DNA of 64,000 bases from Trichostrongylus colubriformis (GCA_963978905.1 OZ022256.1:21019743-21083742); one strand, 5' to 3'. Positions 47,600-58,968 are shown, numbered from the stretch's first letter. The notes: a model not told the origin generated them from the letters alone. Translations and numbers: made by a program.

Positions 47600-49870
47600 A
47601 CGCTTCACTACAACATTTATCAGAGCCGAGATGACATGCGTTCACCCTTTGACCATCTAATAACTGGGCTATGCTGGTGATGCAATAATTGCGAGCGGAA
47701 TACTGGGTTCCGACAAATCCACTCGCTATCGACTTTTATCCTTTATCGAGGGAAACCGTTTGATATCACCCACCCACTGTTAGTCAATCCGTCCACCTCA
47801 AACAATACATTTATGTAAGTGTCTGTTGTCTTGAACCAACGCGGGAAGTGCAAATGCGCCTTGGCGGATATTGTCTGCCCAATTGTTTCATCAGCTTTGA
47901 CCAGCTGTTATCACCTCTAATTCAACTTCCCCCGTTTCACTTTGCATAGTAACTGTAAATGCGAGCGCTATACTGCCTTGGCAACAGATGTGACGACAGG
48001 TGCCTTCCAACTCTCCCTATCAGCCGTTATCACTTGTTACCATCTTTGCTCGATGCCGCATACGTTATGCTCAATGCCGCATACGTTACTGGAGCACCCA
48101 TTACGACACCTGCGGAAATCAAGGCCTCATATTTATTGCTAGATGAAGAGAAAGGACACACATACACACAAACACACATAGGTAAAGCGGATCACATATG
48201 TACAGTAGGGTCATATCATCAACACGGTATAGGCTCTGTTTCCGCGTGATTGTTGATTCGTGACCCTTTACTTGGTCTAATAATTTTTATGCATTCTCTC
48301 TACAATGGAGTCACATACATATGTTCAGGAAGATCTTGAAAACCGACAGCCATTGAAAATCCCGCTAGACCTGAAGTCGTGACTGTGGTGAAACCCGTAC
48401 ATAGGAGAGCCGCGTTGCTTTGTACGACCTACCTATCCTACTATATATAATTCGCTTAGTATGCCTGTGTGTGTTTGTCCGTCTGGCACGAAATTCGTAT
48501 CTCGCGCCGCAGTAAAGCTGGGACCATGAATTTTACAAGCGATGTAGGGGGTGGCAAGGGGACACTAATGGTGGTGGACCGAAAGTGATAGCAACTGGTA
48601 AGGACTGATAAGGAGCCTTGGAAGACAAATGTCGCCACATCTGTTTCGTCTTTCGCGTTGATCCACGACGCTGACACTCACAGGTGTTTAGCAGGGCGGG
48701 CCAGGGACATTGATGGTGGGTGATCCAAATTGATAAGGGTTGATAGGGGCGTGAAAAAGCTAGAGTCGTCAAATCCGTTGCTTTTCGCATTGGTCGCGGG
48801 ACATTCATACTCATAGGTATTTGGCGTAATGGGACGAGTACATTAATGATGGGTGACTCGCATTGCCAAGGTTGATAAAATTCGATAAGGAGCTCAAAAA
48901 GGCTAGAGTCGTCGAATCCGTTCCGCTTTTCGCATTGATCCTAGAGCGTTCATACTCGCAGGTGTTTTGCGGAGTGGGAAGGGGGCATCTGTGGCGCGTG
49001 ATCAAGCTTGATGGCGGTGATAAGATTTGATAAGGAGCATGGGAAGGCAGATGTCGTCAAATTCGCTTCGCCTTTGCCGTTGATCCAAGAACGCTGACAC
49101 TCATAGCTGTTCAGCAGGGTGGGACGGGCGCATCAATGGTGGGTGATTCAAATTGATTATGATTGATTAGATTCGATAAGGAACGTGAGAAGAGAAATGT
49201 CACCAAGGTCGGTTTGCTTTTGCGGCTGACTGTGAAATGTTCACATTCGTAGGCATTGTAGGGTACGGGAACCTCAATGGTAACGGCTTACAGTGGCTGA
49301 TACGAACCGTTAGAAATTGAATGAGATGAAATCCTTTACATCGCTTGCTACTACTACACGACCGCCTCAGCTAAAGCGTTTAATGCACAGTGGTATTGGG
49401 TGAACATATTCTGTTTATGTTCTGATGTCACTGGCTGATGTATGGACCGCTGAATTGGCGAGCGTTCCAGAAAATGGTGCACTTCTCTTGATACTGCGAT
49501 CTACATTGATAATCATGATACAACCTATATTTGTGATAGCAAAGCAAGCGATTCACTCGGAATCATTTTCTATTGCGGTACTGGCAGCAACACTGGGTAT
49601 CGACCGCTAGACTATGCAAAATTCCAAATAGTGAAGCATGTTTACAAAAACGATTAACATCGATAACCGGGATATGAATCTACCATCATTGTGCAGAAAT
49701 TAGATGCTCAGCAAGTGAAGGATTTGTAACCAATCGATGCAATCGTGTACAAAACTATAGATCTTTAAACTATCCGACCTCCCAACTGACCTGAACGTTG
49801 GCTGGCACACACTACTGCTCGCGATTCATGTCGACGACGTGCAAAGTGGGTTCGATGGAAAGCGATTGAA
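47600..49870. repeat. GATA-rich foldback family, locus B
   Basis: The right arm 48530-49330 carries about five tandem units with successive AGGTGTTT-type marks 133, 145, 145 and 147 bp apart, each holding two to four GATAA words. It is preceded by the family centre (48440-48530: ATATAATTCGCTTAGTATG, GT-rich tract, CACGAAATTC) and followed by the flank segment (49480-49870) seen at locus A. The left arm, 47640-48150, is a degraded inverted counterpart with TTATCAGCCGTTATCAC. Confidence 0.75.
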
Positions 49871-49917
49871 ATATCTTAGTATCGAAACGCTTTTTTATCA
49901 TGCCATCTTCAGTTTTT

Positions 49918-50692
49918 GGCGCTCATGTCCTATGGGGGTGGCACTCAAAAACACATTTGAAATAGCGATAGCGAATTAATTCCACTACAAATCATCAAAA
50001 CATGTAACATTAACACGTTCGATTGTCATTAGCATGTTTTTATTTTAGAACGTCGAAAGTAAACAAACAAACAAAAACCTACCTGCCATTGATAATCTCA
50101 CATGTTTGGAGTGTCTCCCCCTCCGAGGCTTAGGCTAAATCTCACGTCCTAGTTCGCACGCATTTCCTCGCACCGCCAAGAGTCAATTCGAATGCAGCAT
50201 TATGAAAGAAAACGAAGGTGTGAAGTGGGAGTGAAAAATGAAGGCGTGAAGTGGGAGTGAAAGTTGTTCTGTCAGGACGTGTCAATAAGCGTCAGTACGG
50301 AATGGATACGGAATGGATCGTGTCGCGGGGCGTGTCGAGCGTGCTCCTTCTATTAACACGGCTACACCTGTAGATCAAGCTACCAGTTTATTTTTGTCTC
50401 TTTTTTGTTCTTTCGGTTTTTTATGCGTGTCTGTTCTAGTGTTATGTTTTTTAGTGTATTGGAAGGTACTAAGATATCAGTGCAAGCCGGGGAATGTGGT
50501 TTCAGCCTAAGCCTTGAGGGGGAAGGAGCTTCGGAATAGGTGAATATTTTTTTAGTGTAGCAAATACTTTTTCATCTTTCTTTCGGTTGAACACACTCCT
50601 AGGAGCCCCTTCTTAACCTCTCAGGGTGAGGAAAAAAATTTCACTTCCTATAAATTGTTTTTGAGTGCCACCCCCATAGGACATGAGCGCCC
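49918..50692. mobile_element. Transposase-less element, copy 2 of the GGGGTGGCACT family
   Basis: 775 bp with inverted ends GGCGCTCATGTCCTATGGGG and exact complement. Shares the inner CCGAGGCTTAGGC / GCCTAAGCCTTGAGG blocks with copy 1 (10791-11764), but no transposase pieces. It sits in the foldback repeat region: the family end word is at 49.80-49.87 kb before it and inverted at 50.76-50.84 kb after it. Confidence 0.82.
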
Positions 50693-50763
50693 AGTTTTTT
50701 TTCAAATTCAATAGCTCAGCTGAAGAGGAAAGGATATTTCCGCTCAATTCCATACACAACCGT

Positions 50764-50870
50764 GTTTGTGCCGCTCAAACCCATTTTGCACAATTTCACC
50801 ATGAATCGCGCGTAGTAGAGTGCGTCCGCCAACTGGTTACTACTACTCACACAATTATTTACACAAATTA
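50764..50870 (-). repeat. Inverted end of the GATA-rich family
   Basis: CATGAATCGCGCGTAGTAGA and neighbouring bases match in reverse complement the end segment at 39.69 and 49.80 kb (GCGCGATTCATG, TGCAAAATGGGTT). Confidence 0.6.
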
Positions 50871-51054
50871 TTGCAGTTGGAACGGAACTGAGGCGAAAGC
50901 GCAATACACACACAAGAAACCAAGCGCCAGCAACTGCAGCATCTTCCCAAATGTTTGACCCTACCTATGACCGTCCGATGAGTGTAATAGGCAATCGTTG
51001 GTCTGTCAGGAACAAAAAGCATGCGTTGACGATGCACTCAAAAAAGCCCTCCAC

Positions 51055-51318
51055 CTGTCTTGTGATTTCGACTTCTATGGTCTTTCCTACTTCTAAGATG
51101 CCAACCATCTTATCCATATCCACTGAGTATTTTGAGCCATTAGCAAACACCATCTAAAACACATTGGCTCAAAACCGTTACATTGGAGGAGCAATTCCGA
51201 GAAGCCTCACCTTATAAGCTAGATTTCTGTCACAGTAATTAATCAACTTGTGTTTTGCCTTGCCTCCTGATGTTGTAATTGTGACCTTTGGAGGTTGAAA
51301 TTTGAGTTCGTAACCCAT
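51055..51318 (-). CDS. MSP-domain (sperm-specific class) protein, truncated
   Basis: Exon 1 51318-51211 (108 bp) starts with ATG and reads MGYELKFQPPKVTITTSGGK then AKHKLINYCDRNLAYK; donor AAG/GTGAGG. Exon 2 51153-51055 (99 bp, acceptor TTTTAG) reads MVFANGSKYSVDMDKMVGIL then EVGKTIEVEITRQ. The pattern (PPKVTITTSGGK..HKLIN..D..LAYKV...YSVD...GILEVGKTIEVEITR) is that of the nematode MSP fold, closest in feel to the short SSP-type proteins, which act in sperm motility or as secreted signals. The final beta strand (normally KDDK..IQ.) is not found: after RQ the frame runs into unrelated residues and stops at 50965. Transposon fragments begin just beyond, so the gene may be truncated, or its last exon may be displaced. 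Confidence 0.75.
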
Positions 51319-51859
51319 AAGTAAGGAATCAAATGTGAAAATAATTTTGAGCCATCCGAAACTGCTCTTATATCCTATTCATAACCTTATCTCTATCACA
51401 GCATAGATTTGTCTTTCATGCAACTTATCATAATGCTTTAAGAAGGGTGATTCATTCATTAGCGAACATGCCTTATGTACTGCCGACGATGGTTATCCCT
51501 GCCCAGACTCCAATGTTTGTTGGCACTGGAGAATCGAGAAGGGAGCTCAAGAGTCAAAGCGAGAAAAATATAGCATTTAAGGTGCGCTCCGAAATTTTTG
51601 TTCAAACTACATAATATTGTACTAGGTGGCATTATGAACACGTTGTGGTGCTGATATGAGTACCACTGTGTTGAACCGCGATGTTTCCTTGGTACTATCG
51701 CAATAAGGGGGCCTACTTTTGTGGGCATATTTTTACCTAAGCCCAGACGGGGTAAAGAAACCCTCCATTTCTCCACCTCAAGACATAAGCTGAAATATAC
51801 GCGTGAGTGAGCGGATTAACTCCTGAAGATCTCTCCATGACGCTAGGATGTGCACCTTT

Positions 51860-52063
51860 TTATAAGACCTTAGTAGTGACAAGATTCCAACCGCGGTTTT
51901 CATTGCGAATTTCGCTACACATCTCCTCTGAAGTGGACGCTTCGTGGAAGTAGAAAGTTGTTTTCAGAGAATATGTATTTCCAGTTTCCGTCTTCCCGTT
52001 ATCCCTACCGGTGTCTTCACGGGTCAAAGCAAAAGACGGAATTGATTTTGTGATATTCGCCAT
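51860..52063 (-). CDS. Candidate first exon or short gene, function unknown
   Basis: ATG at 52063 opens 67 codons: MANITKSIPSFALTREDTGR, DNGKTETGNTYSLKTTFYFH, EASTSEEMCSEIRNENRGWN and LVTTKVL. The composition is polar and protein-like. A donor AAG/GTCTTA lies near the end. It lies upstream of the MSP-like gene on the same strand but that gene has its own ATG, so they are treated as separate. Confidence 0.35.
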   Translation of the reverse strand: MANITKSIPSFALTREDTGRDNGKTETGNTYSLKTTFYFHEASTSEEMCSEIRNENRGWNLVTTKVL

Positions 52064-52079
52064 TTCATGCTCTTTACCG

Positions 52080-52490
52080 GATCTTTCAACCGTTATTAAT
52101 TCGTATTAACCACTATTGATGTCCCTGTTCCACACTGCTTGAATAATATGAGTATCAGCGCTCCAGGGTCGACGCGAAAGGCAAAACGACTTAGGCAGTG
52201 TTCATAGTTCACGATTCAGGCGATCACGCGATCGCGTGGATCACGCGATCGCGTGCTTTACGCGATCGCGTGATCGCCTGAATCACCCAATCAATATGTA
52301 TCTTTTTCCTTCCGCCTGATCGAGTGATCGCCTGAATCGTGAACTATGAACCCTGCCTTAGGTAATAGTAGCCTTTCAAAGCTCATCAGCCCTCATCAGC
52401 TATCATCATTTTCGGTTCACCATCGCTAGGGCTCCAAAACCATCCCTATATCCCCTATGAAATTCAGGATGCTAAGTATTAGGATTATAT
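52080..52490 (-). repeat. GATA-rich foldback family, locus D (fragment)
   Basis: Reverse-orientation unit pieces (ACCGTTATTAATTCG, AGTATCAGCGCTCCAGGGTC, CGACGCGAAAGGCAAAACGAC) and, after an inserted MITE, AAAGCTCATCAGCCCTCATC and the centre-side block. Only one arm is present. Confidence 0.65.
52194..52357. mobile_element. PIF/Harbinger-like MITE inserted into the GATA repeat
   Basis: 164 bp, ends GGCAGTGTTCATAGTTCACG and the complement of CGTGAACTATGAACCCTGCC, flanked by TTA (52191-52193, 52358-52360). Removing it restores continuous family sequence (AAACGAC-TTAGGTAATAG). The left half is built of repeated CACGCGATCGCGTG palindromes. Confidence 0.88.
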
Positions 52491-53935
52491 AAACCATCAA
52501 CTTTGTGAGTCTGCTTGTCGGTCTCTTAATCGGTATGTCTGACCGTCCGCAAGTGAGTGATTGTGATAAGGAAGTGATGAGAAAAACAACCGCTCAAAAT
52601 AGGAAAAAACTGATGGCAATGGAGTATAATTCTAGAATCATGTCAGTGAAGTCACCTCCTACTTATATTAACACCTAATCGTGCTCTTGCCGCCATTCTG
52701 TGGGTAATGATGTCGCACTAGGCGCCAACATGTTGGATTGGCATGAATGATTGGCAAGAATGATGGGTTTTCGAAAGAGCACTGCCGTTTGGACTAGCCC
52801 GATAGAAGAGTGGGTAATTGTGTGAATGAAAACGATTACAGTCTTTTTTCCCAATCCTGGATAGTTCAGAAAGCAGTAATGATGCGGGCATAGGATCGAA
52901 AACGAGTAGTGGGTCTTATTATCATAGGGTGCTTTCGGGTGGAGTGCAAGTGTTCCGGGTGAGGCCAGGTCAGGTTGCGCGGCGGACACGCCCATTCGCG
53001 CGCGGCGGATTGCAATCAGGTAAAGACAGGTAAAAACACGCTGCCAAAGCTTCCCCCCCCCCCCAAAAAAAAAGGCTCAGGCAAATCTGGGAGAGCACAG
53101 ATGGCGAAGGACACGCCACCATTCCGACCACTCGCGAAGCGTCACCGCGCGCGGTGACCCGATTCAGTGCCGGCCTCTAGAAATCGGAACACTTGCAACT
53201 CACCAGGGTGCTGTCACTAAGGGGCAACACTGATGGATTATCAAATCCATATAAGTGCGAATTGAATAAAACTCTACCTCCTGGCTTTGCCAAGCCCGAT
53301 TGTTGAGTCACTTCTTTTCGGACTACCTTATGCGTTTTTCGCTCCTCACTAGTGTTATGTGAAGCTCGAGGTACATCGCGTAGCTAAGAACAGAGATAAA
53401 ACTGGTGTAGGAGACAATCAGGCAATTAGGCAAAAAAGACAAAAGTAAGTTTTCATTATTCTGACCTATTTAGTTTCTACGCAAAGTACCTCGCGCGTCA
53501 CGGCACTGTTGGCGAGCGGGATACTCAAAGGACAATCTGGACAGGAGGGAACGGCAATGTCGTTTAAAAGAGATAGCGTACAACTTTGTAGAATACCCAA
53601 CTATGCGAGTGTTCTCATCTACGTGTGAGACCCTTGAGCTATAGAAGTTAAAATTGAGTGGCAGATTCTTTCTATGATGTGGCCCATTGATCGTTTCCCT
53701 CCTTTTCCACGAAACCTAATGAACGACGGAGCTGACTCTAACTTTTTTGAAGTTTTGCAGTATTGTCAAGGGTTTCCAAGCACTCGGTTCCCCACTACAT
53801 TTTTATTCCATCTAACGGTATTGTTCCACCAGAAATCGTCATATCTGCACATTTTCATTTACCATGTGAGCAACCACAGAATGGCTGTGAGTGGACTGAA
53901 TAGGTGTTTATATACCTAAACAGTGTGCGCTACTA
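52491..53935. other. No secure gene; small GC-rich patch
   Basis: A GC-rich patch at 52965-53160 with a C-run followed by an A-run (about 53049-53072) stands out from AT-rich flanks. Its 60-codon frame is low-complexity and unsupported. A 106-codon minus frame (52995-52675) has no splice signals. Confidence 0.35.
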
Positions 53936-55201
53936 TCAGGTTTTTGCAAAACTAATTTCGGTTTTAAGATTTGTATAAATAAGTAGATTTTTTACCGTGA
54001 ACTGTTCCATTTCGAGAAATTTCAAGCATACCATCTGGTAGATTTTTTTCTGCTCTTTCAAAAACTTCTATGAACTTCGCTCTAATTTTCCCAGTCGGCC
54101 TTTTCCAGGGCTGTGAATAATCATGAACCGACGCGACTATGGAGTCATCATGCTTCACGAATTTGAATTGGGACACTCCGCAGCGGGGGCAGCCCGTAAT
54201 CTCAGCAATGTTTTTGGGACGAATTGTCCTTGCGAACGGACAGTGGAGCTCTGGTTTTGAAAATTTGCTTCAGAAGATTTTGATCTCGAAGGAAAGTCGG
54301 GTCGCGGCGGCACGTGGTAATGATGAAGATATAAGGAGAGAAGTCGAAGCAATTCCGGAGACGAATACTCGCACGTCAGCAAAAGATCTGGGAGTACATT
54401 ACTCTACAGTGGCCAGACATTTGCTGGAAGTCAGTCAGGTGAAGAAGATGTCGAAGTGGGTGCCTCATGACCTGACCGATGAGCAGCGTCTGGCACGTTT
54501 CGACACCTGCTCTGATCTCCTAGTTCGCCATAAAAATGTAAACCGTATTGTAACTGTAGATAAAATGGGTTCTTTATGATAACAGGAACCTGGGAATAAT
54601 CTGGGTAGATAAGAAGGCTTTTCGAAACGTTTCCTAAATCCGAACGTCACCCTAGAAAGGTTATGGCTACTATGTGTTGGTGTTATAAACGTGTAATCCA
54701 TAATGGTTTCCAGCAACCTGGTCAGCCAGTCACAGCAGAGCCTTACTTTTGTAATCAGGAGCAAATGTATAGGAAGTTGCAAAAATTGTGGTCCGCGGGG
54801 GTGGGTAGAAGAGGGGCGATCCTGTTGCAGGACAACGCAATATCACACATCCCACAAATCACTCGGCAAAAATTGATCCACTTGGGTATAGAAGTTCTTC
54901 CCCACCCAGCATAATCTCCCGAGCTTTTCCCCGCAGACTATCACCTTTTTCGAGCCCTCAATTCTCATCTACGTGAGAATTAATTTACTAATTTAGACGA
55001 TTTTGAATGTGCCTTCCTTGACTTCGTTGATTCTCGTGATAGTAGTTTTTATAGTGAAGGCTTAGATTTATTGCCTGTTCGTTGACAAGAATGTGTAGAT
55101 TCTGATGGTTTTTATTTTGATTGATTAACTTGTGTCTTAGCTGAGTTATAGTAGTTTGAAGTATGCGGTCGGTTTTCGAAATTAATTTTGCAACAACCTA
55201 A
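53936..55201 (+). mobile_element. Full-length mariner element
   Basis: 1,266 bp bounded by TCAGGTTTTTGCAAAACTAA on the left and the complement of TTAATTTTGCAACAACCTAA on the right, with TA target duplications (53934-53935, 55202-55203). It carries a transposase relic along almost its whole length, so its structure is complete although it is inactive. Confidence 0.9.
54123..55124 (+). pseudogene. Mariner DD34D transposase, inactivated
   Basis: In order: MNRRDYGVIMLHEFELGHSA (N-terminal helix-turn-helix), CERTVELWF then stop, DEDIRREVEAIPETNTRTSA (second helix-turn-helix start), KWVPHDLTDEQRLARFDTCS, VNRIVTVDKMG (first Asp; the usual DEKW reads DKMG), LLQDNAISH (second Asp), SPELFPADYH (third Asp, 34 residues on) and DSDGFYFD near the stop. 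At least two frameshifts and three stops. Length and order are those of a normal ~345-residue mariner transposase. A non-autonomous member could be mobilised only by an intact copy elsewhere. Confidence 0.9.
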
Positions 55202-55576
55202 TACAAGGATACGATGGTCTCAGTTCGATCGTTCAGCACCAGTTAGTTTTCCCCTATACTGAGCGGTCGACTTTTCCCATCATCTTATCATAACCACTCA
55301 CTTGCACAAGGACAGACTCTCATCAACAGCAAGCGCAACAAAATAAATACTGACACAGTTCTCACACCAACAGACGGAGAAACGGACACAAAGGAAGTGG
55401 TCCACATGACTGAGGAATGATTTAAGTAAACGGATAAGATGTTACTTATTGATTGGTAGTCTGGTTGCATACCCACGTGTTTTGGAAGTTGAGCGGGGGT
55501 AACAGCCGATCGCTGTGTATGCTTTCCTCTCACCTATTTCCATACCAGTATTTGTGTGATACTCACCACTGTGATG

Positions 55577-55852
55577 GGGCGGAGGTGGTGTAGTGACAAG
55601 TGGTGCACACGTCATTCTCATTGTGCGAGGGTCAAATCCGCCATCAACGCCCGACCAGGCCGAGCAAGCCTTCCATCCTTCCGGGGTAGGCGGATTGATA
55701 GCAGACCCGTGTGGAAGGATGAAGCACTAACTTGTACACCGGCTGGCCACCGCAATTCATTATATAGGCCACATCACATTCACCAGCCACCACGATTCTG
55801 AATGGTATGAGGATCTGCGGCGCAACTCAGGAAGGGATTGATCAACGCCAAA
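55577..55852 (+). repeat. tRNA-derived SINE
   Basis: The 5' 70 bp look tRNA-like: GGGCGGAGGTGGTGTAGTGA (stem and box A), GAGGGTCAAATCCGCC (box B pairing back to the 5' GGCGGA). A ~200-bp unrelated tail follows (TTCCGGGGTAGGCGGATTGA, TTGTACACCGGCTGGCCACC, ACATCACATTCACCAGCCAC). From memory this tail resembles an abundant strongylid SINE, but I could not check that. Confidence 0.7.
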
Positions 55853-56166
55853 AACATTATCCTTTTTCCTTTATTTGTATGATGCTTTTTGTCTATTTTA
55901 CTTGCCTGAAACGTCGCCTTTGGCGAACTCTCACTGCTCCAGTTCGAGTGCAATGGCATACATCCCTGAACCCAGGATGCGGCTGCCATGTCCCGTCGGG
56001 AGTGGCTAGGTTACAACGCAAAGAGGACTTACTGCTCCAGGGACATACTGAGCGTGTACGGCGTAAGAAGTGTACCGCCATCGAATGGGGATTGCTGTAA
56101 TTTCCAATCGCAGTCCAGCGAAGTATTCAAAGCTGCCTGACTTGAGACATGACCATGCATCTTTAG

Positions 56167-56402
56167 ACTGAGGCTATAGCTTGCACCGTTGCACAATCGC
56201 GCAATCGCAAGATTGCATGTATAGCCATGAGCAGCCTCACTTAATCGTGCTGTAGTTACAGACTGCGAGTGAGGAAAAGTAGCAGATTCAAGTAAAAGTT
56301 TGCATGACAACAAGTGCAATCTTGCGCTTGTATGTCTCTGCAAAGGCGTAGTCATACAATCGCACAATTATACCATAGCAATCACCTGGGCTATAACCTC
56401 AG
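56167..56402. repeat. Possible MITE, CTGAGG ends
   Basis: CTGAGGCTATAGC at the left and the complement GGCTATAACCTCAG at the right, with further inverted matches (CACAATCGCGCAATCGCA against ATTGTGCGATTGTA). 236 bp; target duplication not clear. Confidence 0.5.
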
Positions 56403-56485
56403 CTGAAAATGAGCCATAGCTGTAGGAGCTTGTATCGGATTATGTCAAGTTTTTTTCAGTTTTTGAGACTCAATCAAGGTGTATA

Positions 56486-57202
56486 CAGGGGGTGCCAAAA
56501 AAAAAGTAATTTTGCCCACGGCTCACATCTCCCAATTATACAAAACATAGGGAAACGAAAGAAATGAAAGTATTGGGGCAAAATATTCCCGAAATGTTCC
56601 TCTAAAAGCAGGAACAAGCTGAGACTCACTACTTTCATTTTCATAAAAATATAGAACCTTTTAGCGGCGCAGTCGGGCTTCGGAGCACCCACGGTATCAA
56701 GGTCCCCTTAAAACAGTGGAGCCGGGTTCCATGGTAGGTCTTTTGTGGGAAGCTTCCTAAGGATTGGCCCTTCGGTTCATAGAAGTCACAGAGCCCCTGC
56801 TGCTTGGACAAGGCTGTTATGATCCGAAGTATCATTTTCATGCCCAAATCCGCCTCCGGAGGGGTTTCAGTGGTAAGTGCACGTTTTGGCTCTTGGAAAC
56901 TAAGGGCGCTGGGAACACCACCCAGTATGAATCCCCTTAGGTACCCAGAGTGGACGGACCCCAGCAAGGTTGTGAACGAGGGCGACGAAATTTCCGATTT
57001 TGCTCAGTTGAGGTGACACATCTTGTTCACTATTTCCTCGCTCCCGTTCCTGCTCGTGCAGAAGGCTGCCACGGAGTATAGTGATAGAGTGAGGTCTGCT
57101 CTTGAATCTGGGGATGAAAATACCTCAACAGAATTTGCTGTAGTACGACTAAAGTGGGGTGAAAGTGGACGAGACAAAATTACTTTTTTTTGGCACCCCC
57201 TG
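56486..57202. mobile_element. TA-flanked MITE (CAGGGGGTGCC family), copy e
   Basis: 717 bp with perfect termini and TA flanks. Nearly identical to copy d (25781-26525); the main difference is a ~30-bp deletion before ACCACCCAGTATG. Confidence 0.92.
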
Positions 57203-57339
57203 TATACCGAGTGACAGTTCTAGATTTCGTAACAATGAGATAGTGTGGACGACAGCGTAAAACTGAATGGCTGTAAGGCCACGGTAGGATCAAGAGTAAG
57301 CCCGCTGTCACATACATAGACAACGGACGGTGGCACATA

Positions 57340-57842
57340 CAGTAGCGCACAAAAGTCTTCGGCGGAATGGTCTTTCACTTGGGTTTTTCACCTGTAACTT
57401 TTTTGCAACTGCACCGATCTAGAAGAAATTTTAGTATGTTGTACTTGGAGACACTGCATGCTTAACATACTACCTTGGCGCTAAACGGTGTAGGTCACGT
57501 GGTTATATGAAATTTTTTGTTTTTGGACTGCCATAGATATGCCGTCCCGCGCTGCCGCTGTCATCAAAAGTCATGGTCTTTCTACAAAATATTAATGTTC
57601 TCTGAGGCTTGCTCGTTTTGTTTTTGTAAAGAAAGCCGTTTTGCTTGACCAAGCCTTTTACTTTTTTTCGGTGGTCTTGTAGTAAATTCTTGTAAAAAGC
57701 CATGAAAAGTGTCAAGCGGCACTCAAGTAGAAGGAAATGTTGGCAATAGGTTCAGGCACCACATATTAAAATTTTGTCAAATTTGGTCACTAGAAAAAAA
57801 GATACGACTTAAACGTAGGTCGAAGACTTTTGAGCGCTACTG
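57340..57842. mobile_element. Non-autonomous Tc1-like element
   Basis: 503 bp; ends CAGTAGCGCACAAAAGTCTT and the complement of GACTTTTGAGCGCTACTG, flanked by TA (57338-57339, 57843-57844). No transposase in the body. The ends look like Tc1-group termini. Confidence 0.82.
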
Positions 57843-58142
57843 TAAATACATTGAGAGGCTACAGCGAACGAAAGCACTAAGAATTTCCGATTAACAAGGG
57901 CCTACCGGGGTAGGGCATTTTCCTTGGTGAGCGAGTGAGTGTTTTGCCAGTGCATTTACAAGGCTTCTAAATGATCTTCCATCTCACAATTGTTTAAGTG
58001 CTATAGAAATGATACGTAAGATGAGCAACCCACGCTTTGGGACTGAAGGAGTAGGACCTAGAGAAGGCTCTCGTTTTTTATTATATTATCACTTATATCA
58101 CGATGGTTTTCATTACTTACTGGCCATGATCACATTTTTCAG

Positions 58143-58373
58143 TTAGTGTTTCCACCTGGCTCAAATTATTCTGCGACAACGCAATTCGGCTCAATTCCCC
58201 CTTTTGGCAAGACCACTATCGTATTAACAAGAAATGTGGGTCAATACAATATATTTCTCAGGAGTTTTTGGCACTTTGATCGTATAATGATGTCAATAGT
58301 GTATCTCTCTGTCTCACCTTATGCACATGGGAAATGTAAGCCTATCAGTGACCTTCTAAACATGATTCGGTAG
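58143..58373 (+). CDS. Candidate exon, unidentified gene
   Basis: Acceptor CATTTTTCAG, then an open frame LVFPPGSNYSATTQFGSIPP, FGKTTIVLTRNVGQYNIFLR, continuing to TAG; a donor AAAT/GTAAGC within it could end the exon at about 58336. Protein-like in its first half. It may belong with the exons at 58.8 and 59.4 kb. Confidence 0.35.
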   Translation, partial: LVFPPGSNYSATTQFGSIPPFGKTTIVLTRNVGQYNIFLRSFWHFDRIMMSIVYLSVSPYAHGKCKPISDLLNMIR

Positions 58374-58779
58374 AAAATGGGGTGAACCATGGCCATACTT
58401 TTCACGTTTTCATGACTTATTTGCACGGTGTTACTGTGAGTGTGTTCAGGATGACAACGAGATTGAGGTAGTTCATGTGAGACCGTTTCGCGCGTCAAGC
58501 CAACCCAACAACGAATATCCACGGTGAAATTGTGCCACTGTAGTGACGTTGAAATCACCAACTTATTTTCGCACCTCTCCAACTTTTAAAAATCGTGCAG
58601 CAACTAGGCTGATCCTAAGATGATGGTTATAGGAGAAGAGAGTCCCATCCGAGATCCAAGAGTGTATTCTAGGCAGTTTTTATCGGACACTGCGGAAAGC
58701 CTTTATGCGAGTGTACGGATTTGTACTCGTCGCTTACTGTTGTTGGCTTTCGCATCGACTTCCTTTTCAATCTGTTCAG

Positions 58780-58968
58780 TAGTGGCGATAGACATCAGCA
58801 TTATCCTCTCCTTCCTGGTTCACATGAATGGACAGCTGTGATTCAAGGCTACGACCATTGGCGGTTTTGTTGCTTACTGGATGTATTCACGAATTCTTGC
58901 GTGTGCATTTCTACAATAGATCCACATTTGGCTGTCACTCACAGAATATCCTCTACTGCGCCTTGCAA
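58780..58968 (+). CDS. Candidate exon, unidentified gene
   Basis: Acceptor CAATCTGTTCAG and donor TTGCAA/GTAAAT bound 189 bp open in one frame: SGDRHQHYPLLPGSHEWTAV, IQGYDHWRFCCLLDVFTNSC and so on, with five cysteines. Its exit phase does not fit the next exon directly, so an exon may lie between. An overlapping frame upstream (MRVYGFVLVAYCCWLS) looks like a signal peptide. Confidence 0.35.

Noticed and set aside
47942..48249. Frames of 66 and 96 codons with repeated AAYV-type residues
   Set aside because: They fall in the degraded left arm of the GATA-rich foldback repeat and include a short direct repeat (GCCGCATACGTTA).
55577..55645. Possible functional tRNA gene
   Set aside because: Boxes A and B are present but the anticodon arm does not fold well and a long unrelated tail follows, as in a SINE.
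56029..56367. 112-codon minus-strand frame
   Set aside because: It overlaps a probable MITE and shows no conserved features.
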